The position numbers and the translations under genes were made by a program. DNA of 64,000 bases from Sequoia sempervirens. Lineage: Eukaryota > Streptophyta > Pinopsida > Cupressales > Cupressaceae. Within the stretch, counting starts at the first letter, position 1. Every line of letters starts with the position of its first letter. Under the pieces are notes generated by a model, which had not been told where the DNA came from, made no database searches, and saw only the letters and a list, made by a program, of their open reading frames with translations. This document shows positions 45,231 through 58,170 of this stretch, in pieces. The DNA lies in NCBI GenBank assembly GCA_007258455.2, contig VDFB02358134.1, forward strand, positions 214,567,565-214,631,564, in the 5' to 3' direction.

Positions 45231-47266
45231 GAACATGCATATTCACTCATGGGTTTAAAATGAACACAACTTGCATTGAAACTCATCAAGTCTAAAATTT
45301 ACATGCATTTTCATGGAATTGGCTTAAAATGAACCTTGCTTTCCTCACAATAATCTTGGGATAAAATGAGAAATTTTTTGGTGTGTTTTGTGGTGTAGTG
45401 ACAACCTTTTCGTGTGTATGCAATTCTCTTGCACCTTTTTGCAATCCTGAGAAACAAAAAAACTTAGAGGTTGTTACTTTACCACCCCCCACATTTCAAT
45501 TTGGGCATTAAAATGAACAAGTGTTATCAAATTTGTGTAACCCCAATTCAATAATAAAAGTATCATCTCCCCTTGCGCACTTGTGTGATCCTGGGTGCAA
45601 GAGAAATTGATATTGACTCTAGGAATTGGGCCTTCCTTGGTGGGGAAAAGTACTCACCCCAAGGCGACTCAAACCAGAAACAAAGCTTTTTAACCAAGCT
45701 ACTCCTGGTCGGTATACAAATGTGAATCCTAATGGAAAACTTAGGAATATAGGTGCAATTTTTTTATGCAGACAAGTTTATCTTGCCTCACACATAGCCA
45801 CCTGAATAGGTGTCCGATCTAAATTTTTTTTGTGTAGTTTCCAAAATCACTTTCTATTTGATGGTGTAGCAATGGTAATTGACAAGCCATCCCATATTCT
45901 CACAGTTCTTAGTAGAGGTGAAGATTCTATCATGGGAGATTCATGAGGGCTCGAAGCTTGGTTGACCCAAAGAAGTTAGTGTCGTGGAGGGGAGCCAGTG
46001 TGGCCAAGCTTCTAAGTCACTCGCTAACAAGTGTGGGTGGAGAAATCCAAGTGGGAATCCAATGGATATAGTCTTTTCCATCCATAGAGTTGTGCTTGTC
46101 TTCATTGTGCTTGTTCTCAACATTCAAAGACAAAATCACGTGTTTTCCAAGTGTTTTCTTAATCAATGAACACATAAACATCCTTCACAATTCTAGAAAA
46201 ACACATTCAAACTGAAACAATCTCAAAAATATGCCAAAATTGCAAGGAAACCAGACTTTAGACTCTGTGCAATGCATTTGACCTACTAAACCACATTTGA
46301 GAAATAGAAAAATGCATATGCCTATGATGAAATGCATTTTCCAAACAAAAAAATGCATTTGACATTTTGAACCACATATGATGTCTAAAACCACACATCT
46401 GACTGTGCTGCAATGTGTTTTCTTCATAGAACAACACAATTGAATTTCTGAACTGCATCTGTGGTCCTAAACAGCACATCTACTGAAACTAAAACACATT
46501 TGAGACATTGCAACACATTTGATACCTGAAACAAAGCATTTGCTTTTCATTTAGAAAAATGATTGTCACTATCTAAATCTAAGACCAAATACTTTTAATC
46601 TATTGCTAGACATCTTTCCTTAGTAGTCTTTATTCAAAACCAGAAAAGGAATTGCTCAAATGATTCATTTTTTCATCTTTTATCTTGCATTTAACTCTTG
46701 TTATAGGTCCACCTTTCCTAATATTTAGTTGCATCTTAGGATCCACCATCATTTCCAACATAAACAAGCTCTTAGGTCCTCATTTTTTAAAACTTTAGAA
46801 TATGAAAACTTTCCATACTTTGTGAAAACTTTTCCTTCAAAAGTAGATTATCAAATGTGGACTAAGTCAAAATCAATCCTTTAGCCTTTGTCCCTTTGTG
46901 AGATATTTCCAACTCATAAGTCTAGTTAGGAAACCTCACTTTGTCATCTTGTCATTTTCACTTAGTCCTACCAAAAAGTCCTTTGATAATCCAAATTGAG
47001 ACATTAACCAAGCTTTGAGTGGTTAGTAAACCTTTCCTAAAAGTATACCAAAATTGATTCCACCTTAGACCTTTGCATTTGCATTGCCATACCTTAAAAC
47101 AATTTAGTCTCCCACCATTCATTTTAGTCCTCATTATCACTTTGCATTTGACATCCCCTTTAGACAAAATTGTCACTATTGCATTCCTTATTTCAAAAAA
47201 ATCCAAAAATATATAGTGTCATATTTTTAGTTGTCATCATCTCTCCCCCATTTGAGAAAATCCTAT
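45231..47266 (+). other. Tat-B leader remnant
   Basis: No gene or recognisable LTR copy. At 46185-46540 a degenerate short repeat with AAATGCATTTGAC/AACACATTTGA motifs recurs about eight times. The sequence leads directly into gag. Confidence 0.4.
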
Positions 47267-47270
47267 ATGG

Positions 47271-49060
47271 TTGAGACTAGGTTGCAAAGAAAGAGAAGAA
47301 AAATGGACCCCGTTGTACAAGGAACCCTACAACTTTCCTAATGACATGAACTTAAAAATAGACATGGGAGCATATTTCATTAACCCTTTCAGTGACATGA
47401 ACATTGCACCCTCATCACACAATCCCTTTGAAAAATTTATACAAAGAGATGAAAACGGAAAAGTTTTCATGGAAGACTTAGAAGATACCACCCAAAACCC
47501 CGATGTGGCTTCCTTTGTGGGGGAATTAATCTTGCAAGATTTAGAAAGATACTTGGCCATGCTTCTACACCAAGGGGCTAAATTTCCACGAGGGTTCGAT
47601 ATTAACACCTTAAGAGCAACATTTCTTGATCATACTACACAAACTAGTCAACCCCAATCAACACCACAACATAATACAAACAATACCCTCATTGTTTCCA
47701 CCACACAAAATGCAACAAACACTATCAATGATACCTCCATTGGTACCACCACTCAAAACACTTCGAACATAGTCAACACAACATTTATTGTGGGAACATC
47801 TACCATAGCACATGCCATATCACAATCAGTCCCACAAATATCAACAATTCTGTCACAAACTGTTGGAGCTACATTTGGGTCTTCAACTAATACAATGGGG
47901 ACAAATTCATCAAACCTTTTATTTGAATCTTCGTCTAGGGATATGGGAATGAAATCATCAACCCTTATAATTGGGTCCTTAACTAATGCCATGGAAACAA
48001 TCTCATTGAACCCCTTTGGGAGAAATAAAAGATGAATTACTATTCCAGGACCTCAACCAAATGTTAATACTTCATCACAAATCAATGCCAACACTAATAT
48101 TCCCCAAAGATAAAAAAAAATCCCCCCATTGCCATATTTACCAATTTGGACAAGGAAACCAAATAACACAATACATGACTCCATTTGGACATCAAAACAT
48201 TCAAGGACAACAAATTCCACAAATACAAACTAACACTGCTAGAACTCACATTCCTAAATATGCATCACAAATTCCAACCCAAAATGTGTCATACATTCCA
48301 CAACAATACATCCAAAATTAGAACATACCCTCACAACAATTGGGAACTCATGGGATACCCATTACTAGCATGTATGACGCCACAAATAATCCTATTGTAG
48401 ATGCACTCACAACTCAACTTGTTGCCTTGCAAAAATAGGTGGAGAACATGCAATTGTCCAATAAAAAGACCCACACATCATATGACTTATGTCCATACCC
48501 ATTTTTCATGAGTTTACACATGCCATCATTCCCTTCGGGCTATGTGGTACCCAACTTCTCCAAATACAAAGGCAAGACAAATCCCCTTGAGCACATAAGA
48601 GAATTTACAACCAACTGCATGGACATTGCATACGAACATACCTATCTGATGAGAGTCTTCCCTAGAAGTCCTGTAGGTCCCGCACTTGAATGATTTGCTC
48701 TCTTTCCCAAAGGAATAAATTCATGGGATGAACTTGCTGGTAAGTTTGTAGAAAATTATGTGTATAAAATTGACATCGACATTACCATTTCCAATTTATG
48801 TAAGACTACTGAAGAAGACACTATCGAAACATTCATTCCATTTTACTGAAAATGGTGGGGTCTGGCAAGTCGATGTCCTATCAAGATACCAAAAAAGGAA
48901 AAGGTAAACATGTTTGTGCAAAACCTTGTTGGCCCATTGAGATATAATTTGCAAGTTCATTGTTGCACCACTTTCACAGACCTAGTCCAAAAAGGATTCC
49001 AACCTGAAAAAAGATCTAATTGCAAAAGGAGAACTTAAATATGGCAACAAAAACAAAAAC
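47271..49060 (+). pseudogene. Tat-B gag
   Basis: An open stretch of 254 codons (47271-48035, TTG start; an ATG at 47267 is in another frame) with NPFEKFIQRDENGKVFMEDL, then a Thr/Asn/Ser-rich segment. The capsid core follows at 48439-49000: MPSFPSGYVVPNFSKYKGKT, HIREFTTNCMDIAYEHTYLM, FALFPKGINSWDELAGKFVE, PFYWKWWGLASR (Trp codons partly TGA). This order is typical of Tat/Athila-type gag. At least four stops or shifts are present. No zinc knuckle is seen. Confidence 0.82.
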
Positions 49061-49809
49061 CCAAACCCACCTAATGACAAAAATAAATTATATTGGGTCA
49101 AAAACAAACATATCACCAATGATGCCATTGTTGATGCTAAAGCAGTAAATGCAACAGGTCATGTAATCACGCTTAGAGGAACTCAACCCCAAAAAACACC
49201 ATTGACCACACCAACACCCCCAGAAAATGCCATCTAGAAGAATCAATACCAAGGGCAACCACATCAAACATGAATTTTTTTTAAAAGATGAACATACACC
49301 CCCTTGGGTGAACCAATTGAAGTGGTCCTCAAGAAACTCCTCTAAAACAATGTCATCACATTGCAGGACCCTAAATCATATGACCTAGGATAGTTCAAGC
49401 CATCGTGGTGGGATGATAATGCATTCTGTGGTTACCATCAAACAAAAGGGCATAAAACTTCTTCCTATAGACAATTGAGAAATCTCATACAAGATCTTAT
49501 TGAAAATCGTACCATTGGACGCAAGATCATGGTTCTGGTAACCCCTCTATGTCAAGTCCAAAGAATAATAAAAATTAAACCAATTACATGCGCACTGCCT
49601 TTGACTATTCCATTGGACCCATTATTAACCACCTCTGATCTATTAACGAACATGTCAATACTATCAACATTAAGAAGAATCTAGAGTGCAATGTTACCAC
49701 TTGTCAAGGAAAAGTTACAATAGCTAGTCCTCCTAGTAGACATCAAAAGATCACAACACCTAGTCCCTCTACCAAACAGTCACAACCCAAAGGGCCATTT
49801 AATCTTATT

Positions 49810-50445
49810 AAATAATTGGGTAAAACACTCACTCAAATCTCCATACTTGAGCTAACATGCATCTCACCTACACAAAAAGCCATACTTGACAAACGCTTAC
49901 ATGAATCTTCTATCCCTAATGAAATTGATGTCAACCAATCTGAAGCCATGGTCAAATTCTTGACTACTCATCACATTACCTTTTCGAACCAAGACTATTC
50001 TTCACCTAAACCATCTCACAATGATGTATTACATATCAAAGTCTTCATACATAAACATAAGGTTAGATGAGTCTTAGTAGATGGCAGAGCATGATTGAAT
50101 ATATGCTCCCTAAAATTGGCCAAAGCACTAGGGTTCTTTGATGCTTGTGTAGATTCTACCAAAAGCATTGTCATAAAGGCATATGATGATGAGGAACGCT
50201 CTTCTAGGGGCATTATCACACTTCCTATTCATGTGGGGCCAGTCATTGTAGATACAACATGTCAGGTCCTAGATCTTGAACTACCTTACAACATCTTACT
50301 TGGTCAACCTTGGATCCATGCCTTAAAGCCCGTACCATCCACTTACCACCAATGCTTGAAGTTTCCTTTCGATGGCACCAAAATTACCATACCTGGGGAT
50401 CTTGATCCTTTCCAATATTGTACCAATTTGAGAGGTATTTTCTGA
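49810..50445 (+). pseudogene. Tat-B aspartic protease
   Basis: Contains HNDVLHIKVFIHKHKV, then VLVDGRA, stop, LNICSLKLAKAL, where the family has a VDGGS-like active site (the catalytic Asp is kept, the next positions are altered), then ITLPIHVGPVIVDTTCQVLD and the flap/C-terminal ILLGQPWIHAL. It cleaves the polyprotein in active relatives. Stops replace Trp (TGA near 50070 and 50095). Confidence 0.8.
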
Positions 50446-50452
50446 ACACCAA

Positions 50453-51418
50453 GTGCTAATTAACCATGAAGGTTCAACATCCACTTCTTCCAAATACATT
50501 GATTTTTCCACACTCACCAAGCCATCCACATCCACTCCTTTGACCTCCACCATACCATCTCCTTCCATCATACCAAGAGCCGATCCAAACATCAATATCC
50601 AGAACCGTGGTTGCAGAGAATACAAGTTGAACACAACCTATTGTATCACTAAAATACCTAAGTCTCCAAAAGCTTATGGAAGGCCTTGTTTCAAACTAGA
50701 GCCCAAAGATATTTTTAAAGTTCCTCTGACAACAACTTTCACAAAATGGGGAGAACTGAACAAAGAGGACATTGACGATATATCAACTTGGATTTACAAA
50801 GACAGGGAAGACCTACCTCCATTATTAGTACAACAATATGACAAAGGCTATGAGCTGATGAAGGAAAAAGGCTATAATGGAACTAGTGGCCTTGGTATAA
50901 ACAAGACTAGAAGAAGAGAACCTATAATGCCACCTAGTAGACCAAAGTATCTAGGGTTATGGTTTGAGCAACTCAAGATTGACGGTCTATGTACCCATGC
51001 ACTTTTAGGTGAGGGTGTAAATTCTTATGAAAGTGTCAAGAAAATCGAGGATTCCCATACTGATACTAACTCACATGAGTGGGAATTTGGTTTTGAAAGA
51101 TCCTTGAGTGACTGTGAGCTTGATGAAATGTTTCTAGAACCTAGTGATCCTTTTTTCAATGAAATATTCAAACAAATTTTTAACATTGAAATTCCTAAAT
51201 ATCCTCCTAAAGTCCCATTGAAAAGAGAATATTGGGTAAAAATATTTTGGCCTCATGATGATGACAAGCCTGAATCGTCACTTGACCCTATTGACCATGA
51301 TGCCAATATGTTTGTCCCTTATATTGACCATGATTCCCACTCATTCATCCCCTATTATGACCATGAGTTTAATTTTCCTGAACCTAATGAAGATGATGAT
51401 TGGATAGAATCCTCCTAG
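50453..51418 (+). pseudogene. Tat-B linker with G-patch
   Basis: An open frame of 321 codons from a GTG. After a Ser/Thr-rich start comes FKLEPKDIFKVPLTTTFTKW, then a G-patch-like YELMKEKGYNGTSGLGINK near residues 133-150, then LWFEQLKIDGLCTHALLGEG. The C-terminus is an Asp-rich set of short repeats (DPIDHDANMFVPYIDHDSHS). This lies between protease and RT, the usual place in Tat polyproteins. It is the counterpart of the Tat-A G-patch protein. Confidence 0.75.
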
Positions 51419-51839
51419 GAATTTGAGGAAAATTTTGTCTTTACCCTTTCAGCCTCAGTTTGCATGATATCCACATCATCCCCACCTTTCGCCAATACTA
51501 ATGTTGGTATCTCCCTTATCTACCCATAGCTCATTAACTGAGATCAACAAGGCCCGCCTACTATGGAAATTTTTCAGAATGATGAAGCTATTACATAATT
51601 CATGGGACTCCATGAAGGCATACCAATTGGGGACCATAAAGCTAGATTCACTATAGATCTAGATTGTGTGGCATACTTTAGGGAGACTGTGCAATCCTTC
51701 AGTCGCAAAAATTAAAAAATTAAAAAAAGGACATGTCTTTAGGTGAAAACCACAAGGAACCTTTTGATGATACAAAATTAAAAATAAAGGATGTATCCAA
51801 GGGTGAAAACCTCCCTAAGGTGCCTAAGGATGGAAGATT

Positions 51840-53245
51840 GGACTTTCTTCCTCTTACATAGGAAAAATTGGCAATGGTCATTAAAGATATAATAGAAGTT
51901 AATATAGCCACACTAGAAGATCCCAAAATGGTTCTCTTTGCAACATCTTTGAAAGAAAAAGAAAAGCCTAAGTTTCAAAAGTTCTTCTTAGAACATAAGA
52001 TTAAATTTGCATGGTGCTATGTTGATATGCTAGGATTGAATCCAACACTAGTTTTGCACCATCTTCCCTTACTGCCAAATGCTAAACCAGTCAAGAAAAA
52101 TTTGTGAGAGATGCACCCCCAAATTCCCTTGTTAGTAAAAGTTGAGCTCAAGAAGTTGCTAGATGCGGGGTTCATAAGATCAATAGACTATGTCGATTGG
52201 ATTTCAAACCCCATACCTATCACAAAGCCAAACAATCAAATTCACATCTTCATAGACTTTTGAGACTTAAATAAGGCATGTCTGAAGGATTATTTTCCAC
52301 TTCCCAACATAGACATCATAGTTGATCTTACAATAGGATACAAGATGCTATCCCTCATGGATGGCTTCTTGGGTTACAATCAAATTCGCATTGCTCCAAA
52401 GGATTAGCACAAAATAGCATTCACCTATCCCTGGGGTATGTACTACTAGAATGTCATGCCTTTTGGCCTAAAGAACACAAGTACTACATATCAATGAGCC
52501 ATCAAAAAAATATTTCATGACCTCATTCACACTCTAATGGAAGACTATGAGGATGACCTCTCGGCAAAGTCTTTGACATGCAGTGATTATCTTAATGTGC
52601 TAGACAAAAAATTTAAAAGGCTAGAAGAATACAAGGTCCATTTGAATCCTAAGAAGTGTGTGTTTGGTGTGACTTCGAGAAAAATCTTGGGGTATATAGT
52701 TTCTCACTGAGGCATTGAAGTGGATCCTACTAAAGTGAAAGCAATATTGGACATGCCTCCACCGAAAGGAATTGGTGAGCTAAGGAAATTACAAGGTAGA
52801 TTATAGTCTATTTGATGCTTGATCATACAACTAGCAGAAAAATGCCAACCATTCCAATATCTATTGCACAAGGGTATCCCATTTGTGTGGAGTGACAAGT
52901 GTCAAGTGACCTTCCAAAATATCAAAGACTATCTACTAACACCACCTGTGTTAATACCACCCATTGAAGGAAAACCTCTGATTGTGTATATTTCAACAAC
53001 CACTTCAGCATTGGGGGCATTTCTTGCACAAAATGACCATGATGAAAAAGAATGGGCTATATACTACATCATTCACATATTAGTCAGATATGAACTCAAC
53101 TACACACATAGAACATGCCTATCTCATAGTTATCTTTTCCTCCCAAAAGTTAAGACATTACATGTTGAACCACAAGACACAACTAGTAGCAAAGATTCAT
53201 CCCTTGAAGTATCTCCTCAGTTAGGTAGCTTTAATAAATAGGTTG
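51840..53245 (+). pseudogene. Tat-B reverse transcriptase and first RNase H
   Basis: RT runs from KFQKFFLEHKIKFAWCYVDM through VELKKLLDAGFIRSIDY, KPNNQIHIFIDF, MLSLMDGFLGYNQIRIAP, FTYPWGMYY, VMPFGLKN to MEDYEDDLSAKS (52546-52557), where the family's Y(V/M)DD appears as YEDD: the two Asp remain. Thumb: YKVHLNPKKCVFGV and ILGYIVSHWGIEVDPTKV. RNase H from 52880: VTFQNIKDYLLTPPVL, KPLIVYISTTTSALGAFLAQ. At least seven stops, mostly TGA or TAG at Trp positions. Confidence 0.88.
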
Positions 53246-53399
53246 GAAAAATGGGTTATGATACTGAGTGAGTATGACATACAGTATATGGAACACAAGG
53301 CTATAAAAGGATATGTAATAGCGAATCAACTCATTGATGCACCCGTACAAGGTGATCACCCTTTGGTAGCATATTTACTCAATCATTCCATCTTTCATG

Positions 53400-53947
53400 T
53401 GGATCCTAAATAACCTTGGAAGATCTATTTTGACAAGTCCGATACAGGTCATGGCTTGGGAGTCAGTATACTATTCATCAAACCACAAGGAGATTATATC
53501 CCTAAGTCATTATGAATAGCCTTCCCCTGCACTAATAATGTTACAAAATATGAGGCACTCATCACAAGACTCTGAATGGCTATTAAATGGAAAATTAAAA
53601 CACTCCTAGTCTTTGGTGATTCTTAGTTGTTCATCAAATAGGTCAATGATGAATATGAAACCAAGGATGAGAATTTGATGCCCTACAAACACATGGTTGA
53701 TAGCTTTCAATCATATTTCCATGTGCTCACTTTTGATAAAATTCCCAGAGTACAAAAAAAGGTAGCAAACACAATGGATATGATCGGATCTCTCTTAGAC
53801 ATTCCCAGCAATGTGCCACAATTCGAGTTCTTAGTGGAAAAACTATTGGTTCCTGCTTATTGCATTCCTGAGTCAGAAATGGTTTGTGAGATTGTTGGTC
53901 CCAATTCACCTTGGTATCAAGACATATATGATTACCTTCATTCCTAG
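53400..53947 (+). pseudogene. Tat-B second (archaeal-type) RNase H
   Basis: Contains IYFDKSDTGHGLGVSILFI, FPCTNNVTKYEALITRL and TLLVFGDS, the spaced D, E and D positions of the extra RNase H that marks the Tat/Ogre lineage, then MPYKHMVDSFQSYFHVLTF and a variable tail. All three acidic positions can be read. Stops occur at 53411, 53514 and later. Confidence 0.82.
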
Positions 53948-55170
53948 ACCCTTCCACTGAACCTTTCCAACAACCAATGTAAATCTTTTATCTACAAAGG
54001 CACCTGTTACACCATCATCAATGACACCTTATACCGATGTAGCTTTGACAATACCCTTCTTTGATGTCTTGACACTGACAAAGCACAAACAACCTTATGT
54101 GAGGTACATGGGGGTATATGTAAATCTCATTCGAGTGGCCCAACCTTAGCTAAGAAAGTTATGAGACTTGGCTATTACTGGTCGATTATGGAAAAGGATT
54201 CCCTTTAGTTTGTAAGAAGATGCCAACAATGTCAGGTGCACAGTGATCTAATTCATGCACCCGCACAAGAAATTCATCCAATCACTTCTCCTTTTCCCTT
54301 CACACAATGGGGACTCAACCTCATGGGTAAAATTCATCCCACTGCATCCAATGGCCATAAATTTTTTATCACCACCACTGATTATTTCACCAAATGGATA
54401 GAAGAAATTTCCCTCTCATACATATCCGGTAAGCAGATTTCTAAATTCATCCTCAACTACATCATTTTCTGATATGGTGTTCCATAGTCCATCATGATAG
54501 AAAAAGGTTGTCCTTTCAAAAATCAAGATGTCTATGAGCTTTGTGAATGCTTCCACATTCAACACCATTTCTCCATGCCCTATTACCTACAAGATAATGG
54601 TCAAGCCGAGGTGTCCAACAAGACAATTATAGAGATTCTTAAAAGGAATTTCAATGTCACTAATCGTGACTGGCATTTACAACTCAACCCTGCTCTATGG
54701 GCCTACCGCACCAGTAGCTATACACCTACTAGAGCCACCCCTTTCACCTTGGTCTTTGGATTTGAAGCCATCCTATCCATCGAGGTCAAAATAACCTCTC
54801 TTAGAGTCTCCAGAAAGGGATTGATTGATGATGAAGAGTATTGACAGTCTCAACTGCATGAGCTAGAAATGTTAGAAGAACACAAATAGAATACCTTGAA
54901 TGATTTACAGGCATATTAGAACCACCTTTTTCGCAGTTATAATAAGAGAGTTAGGGTCTGATATTTTTACATTTGCAACTTGGTCTTAATGCAAAATCCA
55001 AAGAATTAGTCTGATCGAGAGAAGCCCAGAAAGTTCAAGCCTAATTGGTTGGACCCTTACATCATCACTACCGCATTTGGTTCTAACGCATACTAGTTGG
55101 CCACTCCAAATAGGAAAAAATTGATAGAACCTATCAGAAACTTGCATCTCCATAAATTCTACACATAGCA
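53948..55170 (+). pseudogene. Tat-B integrase, catalytically dead
   Basis: The zinc-binding N-domain is recognisable (EVHGGICKSHSSGPTLAKK, then RRCQQCQ). Catalytic core: GLNLMGKIHPTASNGHKFF has Asn where the first catalytic Asp is expected. The second site reads EKGCPFKN instead of DxGxxF. The third (DNGQAEVSNKTI) keeps its Glu. The later core, WAYRTSSYTPTRATPFTLVF, is well conserved. The C-terminal part decays to a stop near 55168. Integrase inserts cDNA in active relatives; two of three acidic residues are gone here. Confidence 0.85.
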
Positions 55171-56798
55171 TCAGAGAGCTTGGCTAAAAACCAAAAAAAT
55201 ACAAAACTATTGAGAAATAGAAAAAAATCGTCACCCTGATGAAAACCTGGCAAAAAAGCATCTTGGTGACACCAGAAAAATTAGAAAATATCCAAAATAG
55301 TAAAGAGAAATAATTCATCCAATAGTGAAAACCACTTCGGTGGCACTTTGGATAAGTACTATGGTGAAAACATAGCAAATAGGCACCATGTGTAGTCAGT
55401 CTTTCCTTCACCATCTACTATCACTCCATCTACCTTGGTCCATAATAAATAGTTGATTTTTCAACACTCTCATGAAATTCGTCATAACATCCTACCATTT
55501 CTTTCCATGGCTAACAATGGTTGACATCAGGTCTGGAATATCCTCCACCTTTCATCTTGAGCACATCCTTTTCCACCTCCTTCAATTTGGCTAGTCCTTG
55601 ACTTGACTAGGGGCAACCCTTTATCACCTGACTATAGTGGGTCTTGCACATGGTCCATAAAAATCAGAAAATGTCTTGAAAAAAGCCATAAAAATTAGAG
55701 AATGTCCTAAAAAAAGCAATAAAAATTAGAAAATGTCATAAAAAAGTCATAAAAATCATAAAATGTTTTGAAAAAAGTCATAAAAATCATAAAATGTCCT
55801 AAAAAAAGTCATAAAAATCACAAAATGTCTTGAAATAATCCATAAAAATTAGAACATGTCTTGAAGAAATCCAAAAAAATAAAAAATAAACTTTGGAAAA
55901 CACAAAAAAATCCAAATAACACTCAAAAATCCCAAAAACGGAGTCAAAATCCATCATGTCAGTTGTGTCAGTCTTTGTCATTTTCGAACTACGTTGTCTA
56001 TGCACATTTGCTACGTAGGAAAGGATAATGTTTGAGCCCCTGAGATACTAGTTTAGTCCTTTTAGGTTTGTCAAAATAAAATCATAACTCAATCTTTGAT
56101 CAATAAGAAAAAGCCATTGGTCGTGTCGAACTATGAGGTCTCTAAGTGTATGATGTAGGCAAGGCCATCAATTGATGACTCCTCGAAGCTGCACTAGGTC
56201 CGTCAATGAGTGTTCATGACATTCACTCTCACAGACATCAAATTTCTTCAAATCAAATGAATCCTTTAACATCCTAAAATAGAAAACTCTTAAACAAACT
56301 TTGACAATCATTTAATCGACATTTCAACTAAATTGGCATGTCAATATCGACATACAGTCGATTTAGTTATCTAGTCAACTTTGGTAAAACTATCATAACA
56401 AGTCAACCTGTCAAATCTTGGTTACTCTTTGGATGTATCCTTTTCAAGAACAACCTATGTCATTTATTTATGCTTTAGGATATGTCTTTCTAAAGCATTG
56501 ACACTGTCATCTGGAATTTTGGGGGATTCTCGTGACATTTGAGGATCGTCCCCTCGTCATCAACATCATTTAGGATATGTCCTTCCTCAATTTGGCATTA
56601 CTTGACATCTATCACATATAAACCTAGACTTCTTCAAACTTGACATCTCGACATCAAAGCACTTGGCATTTTAACACACTTGAAAAACACTTGGTAAGCA
56701 CTTGGAAAACATTGTCATTAATCCAGTCACTCTTGTCATTTAATTTTTCATCATGCTACTAGTTCCTCGAGGATGTCCTGGCATCAGGATTTAGAGGA
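55171..56798 (+). other. Tat-B post-integrase non-coding region
   Basis: 55303-55420 (GTAAAGAGAAATAATTCATCC, then GTGAAAAC...GGATAAGTA) matches Tat-A 3790-3680 on minus. 56100-56235 (CTATGAGGTCTCTAAGTG, ATGTAGGCAAGGCCATCAAT) matches Tat-A 2341-2440 on minus. No ORFs. The rest is AT-rich with TGACAT motifs. Confidence 0.75.
55655..55870. repeat. 31-bp tandem array, about seven copies
   Basis: AATGTC or AATGTT recurs at 55670, 55701, 55732, 55762, 55793, 55824 and about 55855, spacing 31, with units like CATAAAAATCA.AAAATGTC.TGAAAAAA. Confidence 0.9.
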
Positions 56799-57760
56799 GG
56801 AATGATGTATCATGGCTTGTATTTCTTGTTTGTGGTTGGTTGTGACAAAAAGACTAAGGGCAATTAAGCTCCTCGTATGAGTCATGATCATCCTTTTTTG
56901 TGATTGCTTGGTCTATGTGATGGTACAACCTTGCACACCATTGATCTATGTCATATCATGGTGTTTGTTGGCCATTACAATAATCTGACCAATGATGATT
57001 AGAGCAACACCTATTAGTACTTTGGCAATATATATTGAAGGATTCTTTCTCTGCACTAACATCCATCTTCTCCTTTTGTATGGTCATTTCTATTCTTCCA
57101 TATCTTGATGATATCCTGTGAAATACAAAAATTTAATTCCATACATGCTCATATATAGAAATTACATTAGTAAATTACACATTTTCATACATTTATTCAC
57201 ATATTTGCATTCATCCATTTGCATTTACATAACATGTAAGTGCATTAAACATTTTTGATGCGTCATCCATATCATCAATATAGATAGATTCATGATCATA
57301 GCATAAAGCATCATATATTTCATTATCCATACATACATAATCATTCAAAATCATAAGCATGGCATTCATTAATGTCAAAAATATTAAGCACATATAGAAC
57401 ATCATCATCATCATAAAATAACCATCATACATAAAGTAGTCTCATCATTGCATCTCATCATAAATAACCATCATACATGCATACATCCCATAAAATAAAA
57501 TGCATCATCATAGGAATCATTGCATACATCACATCACATGAACACAATAGAATCATAATGCATCATAACATAACACATAACATACAATCCGCACCAAAAC
57601 TGCATCATATATATATCTATATATATATATAGATATATATATATATCTCAAAATAATGTCATAGGATAGAGTCTTGAGAAATCCCAAAAAATAGAGCTCG
57701 TAGGCTCGATGGTCAATATATAAATGTGTCGACATAACAACAAGATAACACATTCTCTAA
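56799..57760 (+). other. Possible second LTR start, then AT-rich repeats
   Basis: TTTAGAGGAGGAA at 56786-56798 followed by TGATGTATCATGGC looks like a polypurine tract and LTR start. No second copy is in the window. From 57130 the sequence is CAT-rich low complexity, with a TA/TC microsatellite at 57605-57650. No gene. Confidence 0.35.
57605..57650. repeat. (AT)n microsatellite
   Basis: TATATATATCTATATATATA-type run with interspersed GATA/CTATA, self-complementary over about 45 bases. Confidence 0.9.
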
Positions 57761-57769
57761 ATGGTACTC

Positions 57770-58170
57770 TCCTCATCTCCTTGAGGTGAGGAATAGTGTG
57801 ACTGATGCTCTCTTACTGGAACTGATGGTATCTTATAGGAACCAATAGGCTAGCTTTGTGATGCTACTGGCATTGTGACAGCTGGATGACTATGATGAGA
57901 CCCATGTCCTGATGATGTGTGGCTAAGGCTTGACAAGTGCCTAATGAATGTCTTTGGCTGTGATGAGATCTATGTCCTAATGAATGTCTAGATGAAGTTG
58001 ATGCAACCACGCTACTCTAGCTGCGGCTGCTATGGCTCTTGCTGCTACCACTACCTCTCCCACTCTGGGACTGAGTCAAACAAGGATCTCACTACTCCAC
58101 TGGCACTTCCCTCTCATACAAAATCCTATATCGTGCCTGATTATTGCTCACCCTAGCCAACTCTCTGGAA
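57770..58170 (-). pseudogene. Ser/Arg-rich tail of the antisense mobile-domain gene
   Basis: Minus strand: KEISRELARVSNNQARYRIL, YEREVPVE, then SQSGRGSGSSKSHSSRS and RHSLGHRSHHSQRHSLG. This is a helical piece followed by Ser/Arg/His-rich repeats, with stops. It fits as the C-terminal end of the frame seen at 59810-61580, the two now separated by insertions. Confidence 0.45.

Noticed and set aside
45590..46080. Unusual GC-richer stretch considered as a host exon or the Tat-B 5' LTR
   Set aside because: No sustained frame, no splice pattern I can support, and no matching copy at the 3' end.
57605..57650. Palindromic AT run considered as a terminator or origin
   Set aside because: A plain dinucleotide microsatellite; no supporting context.
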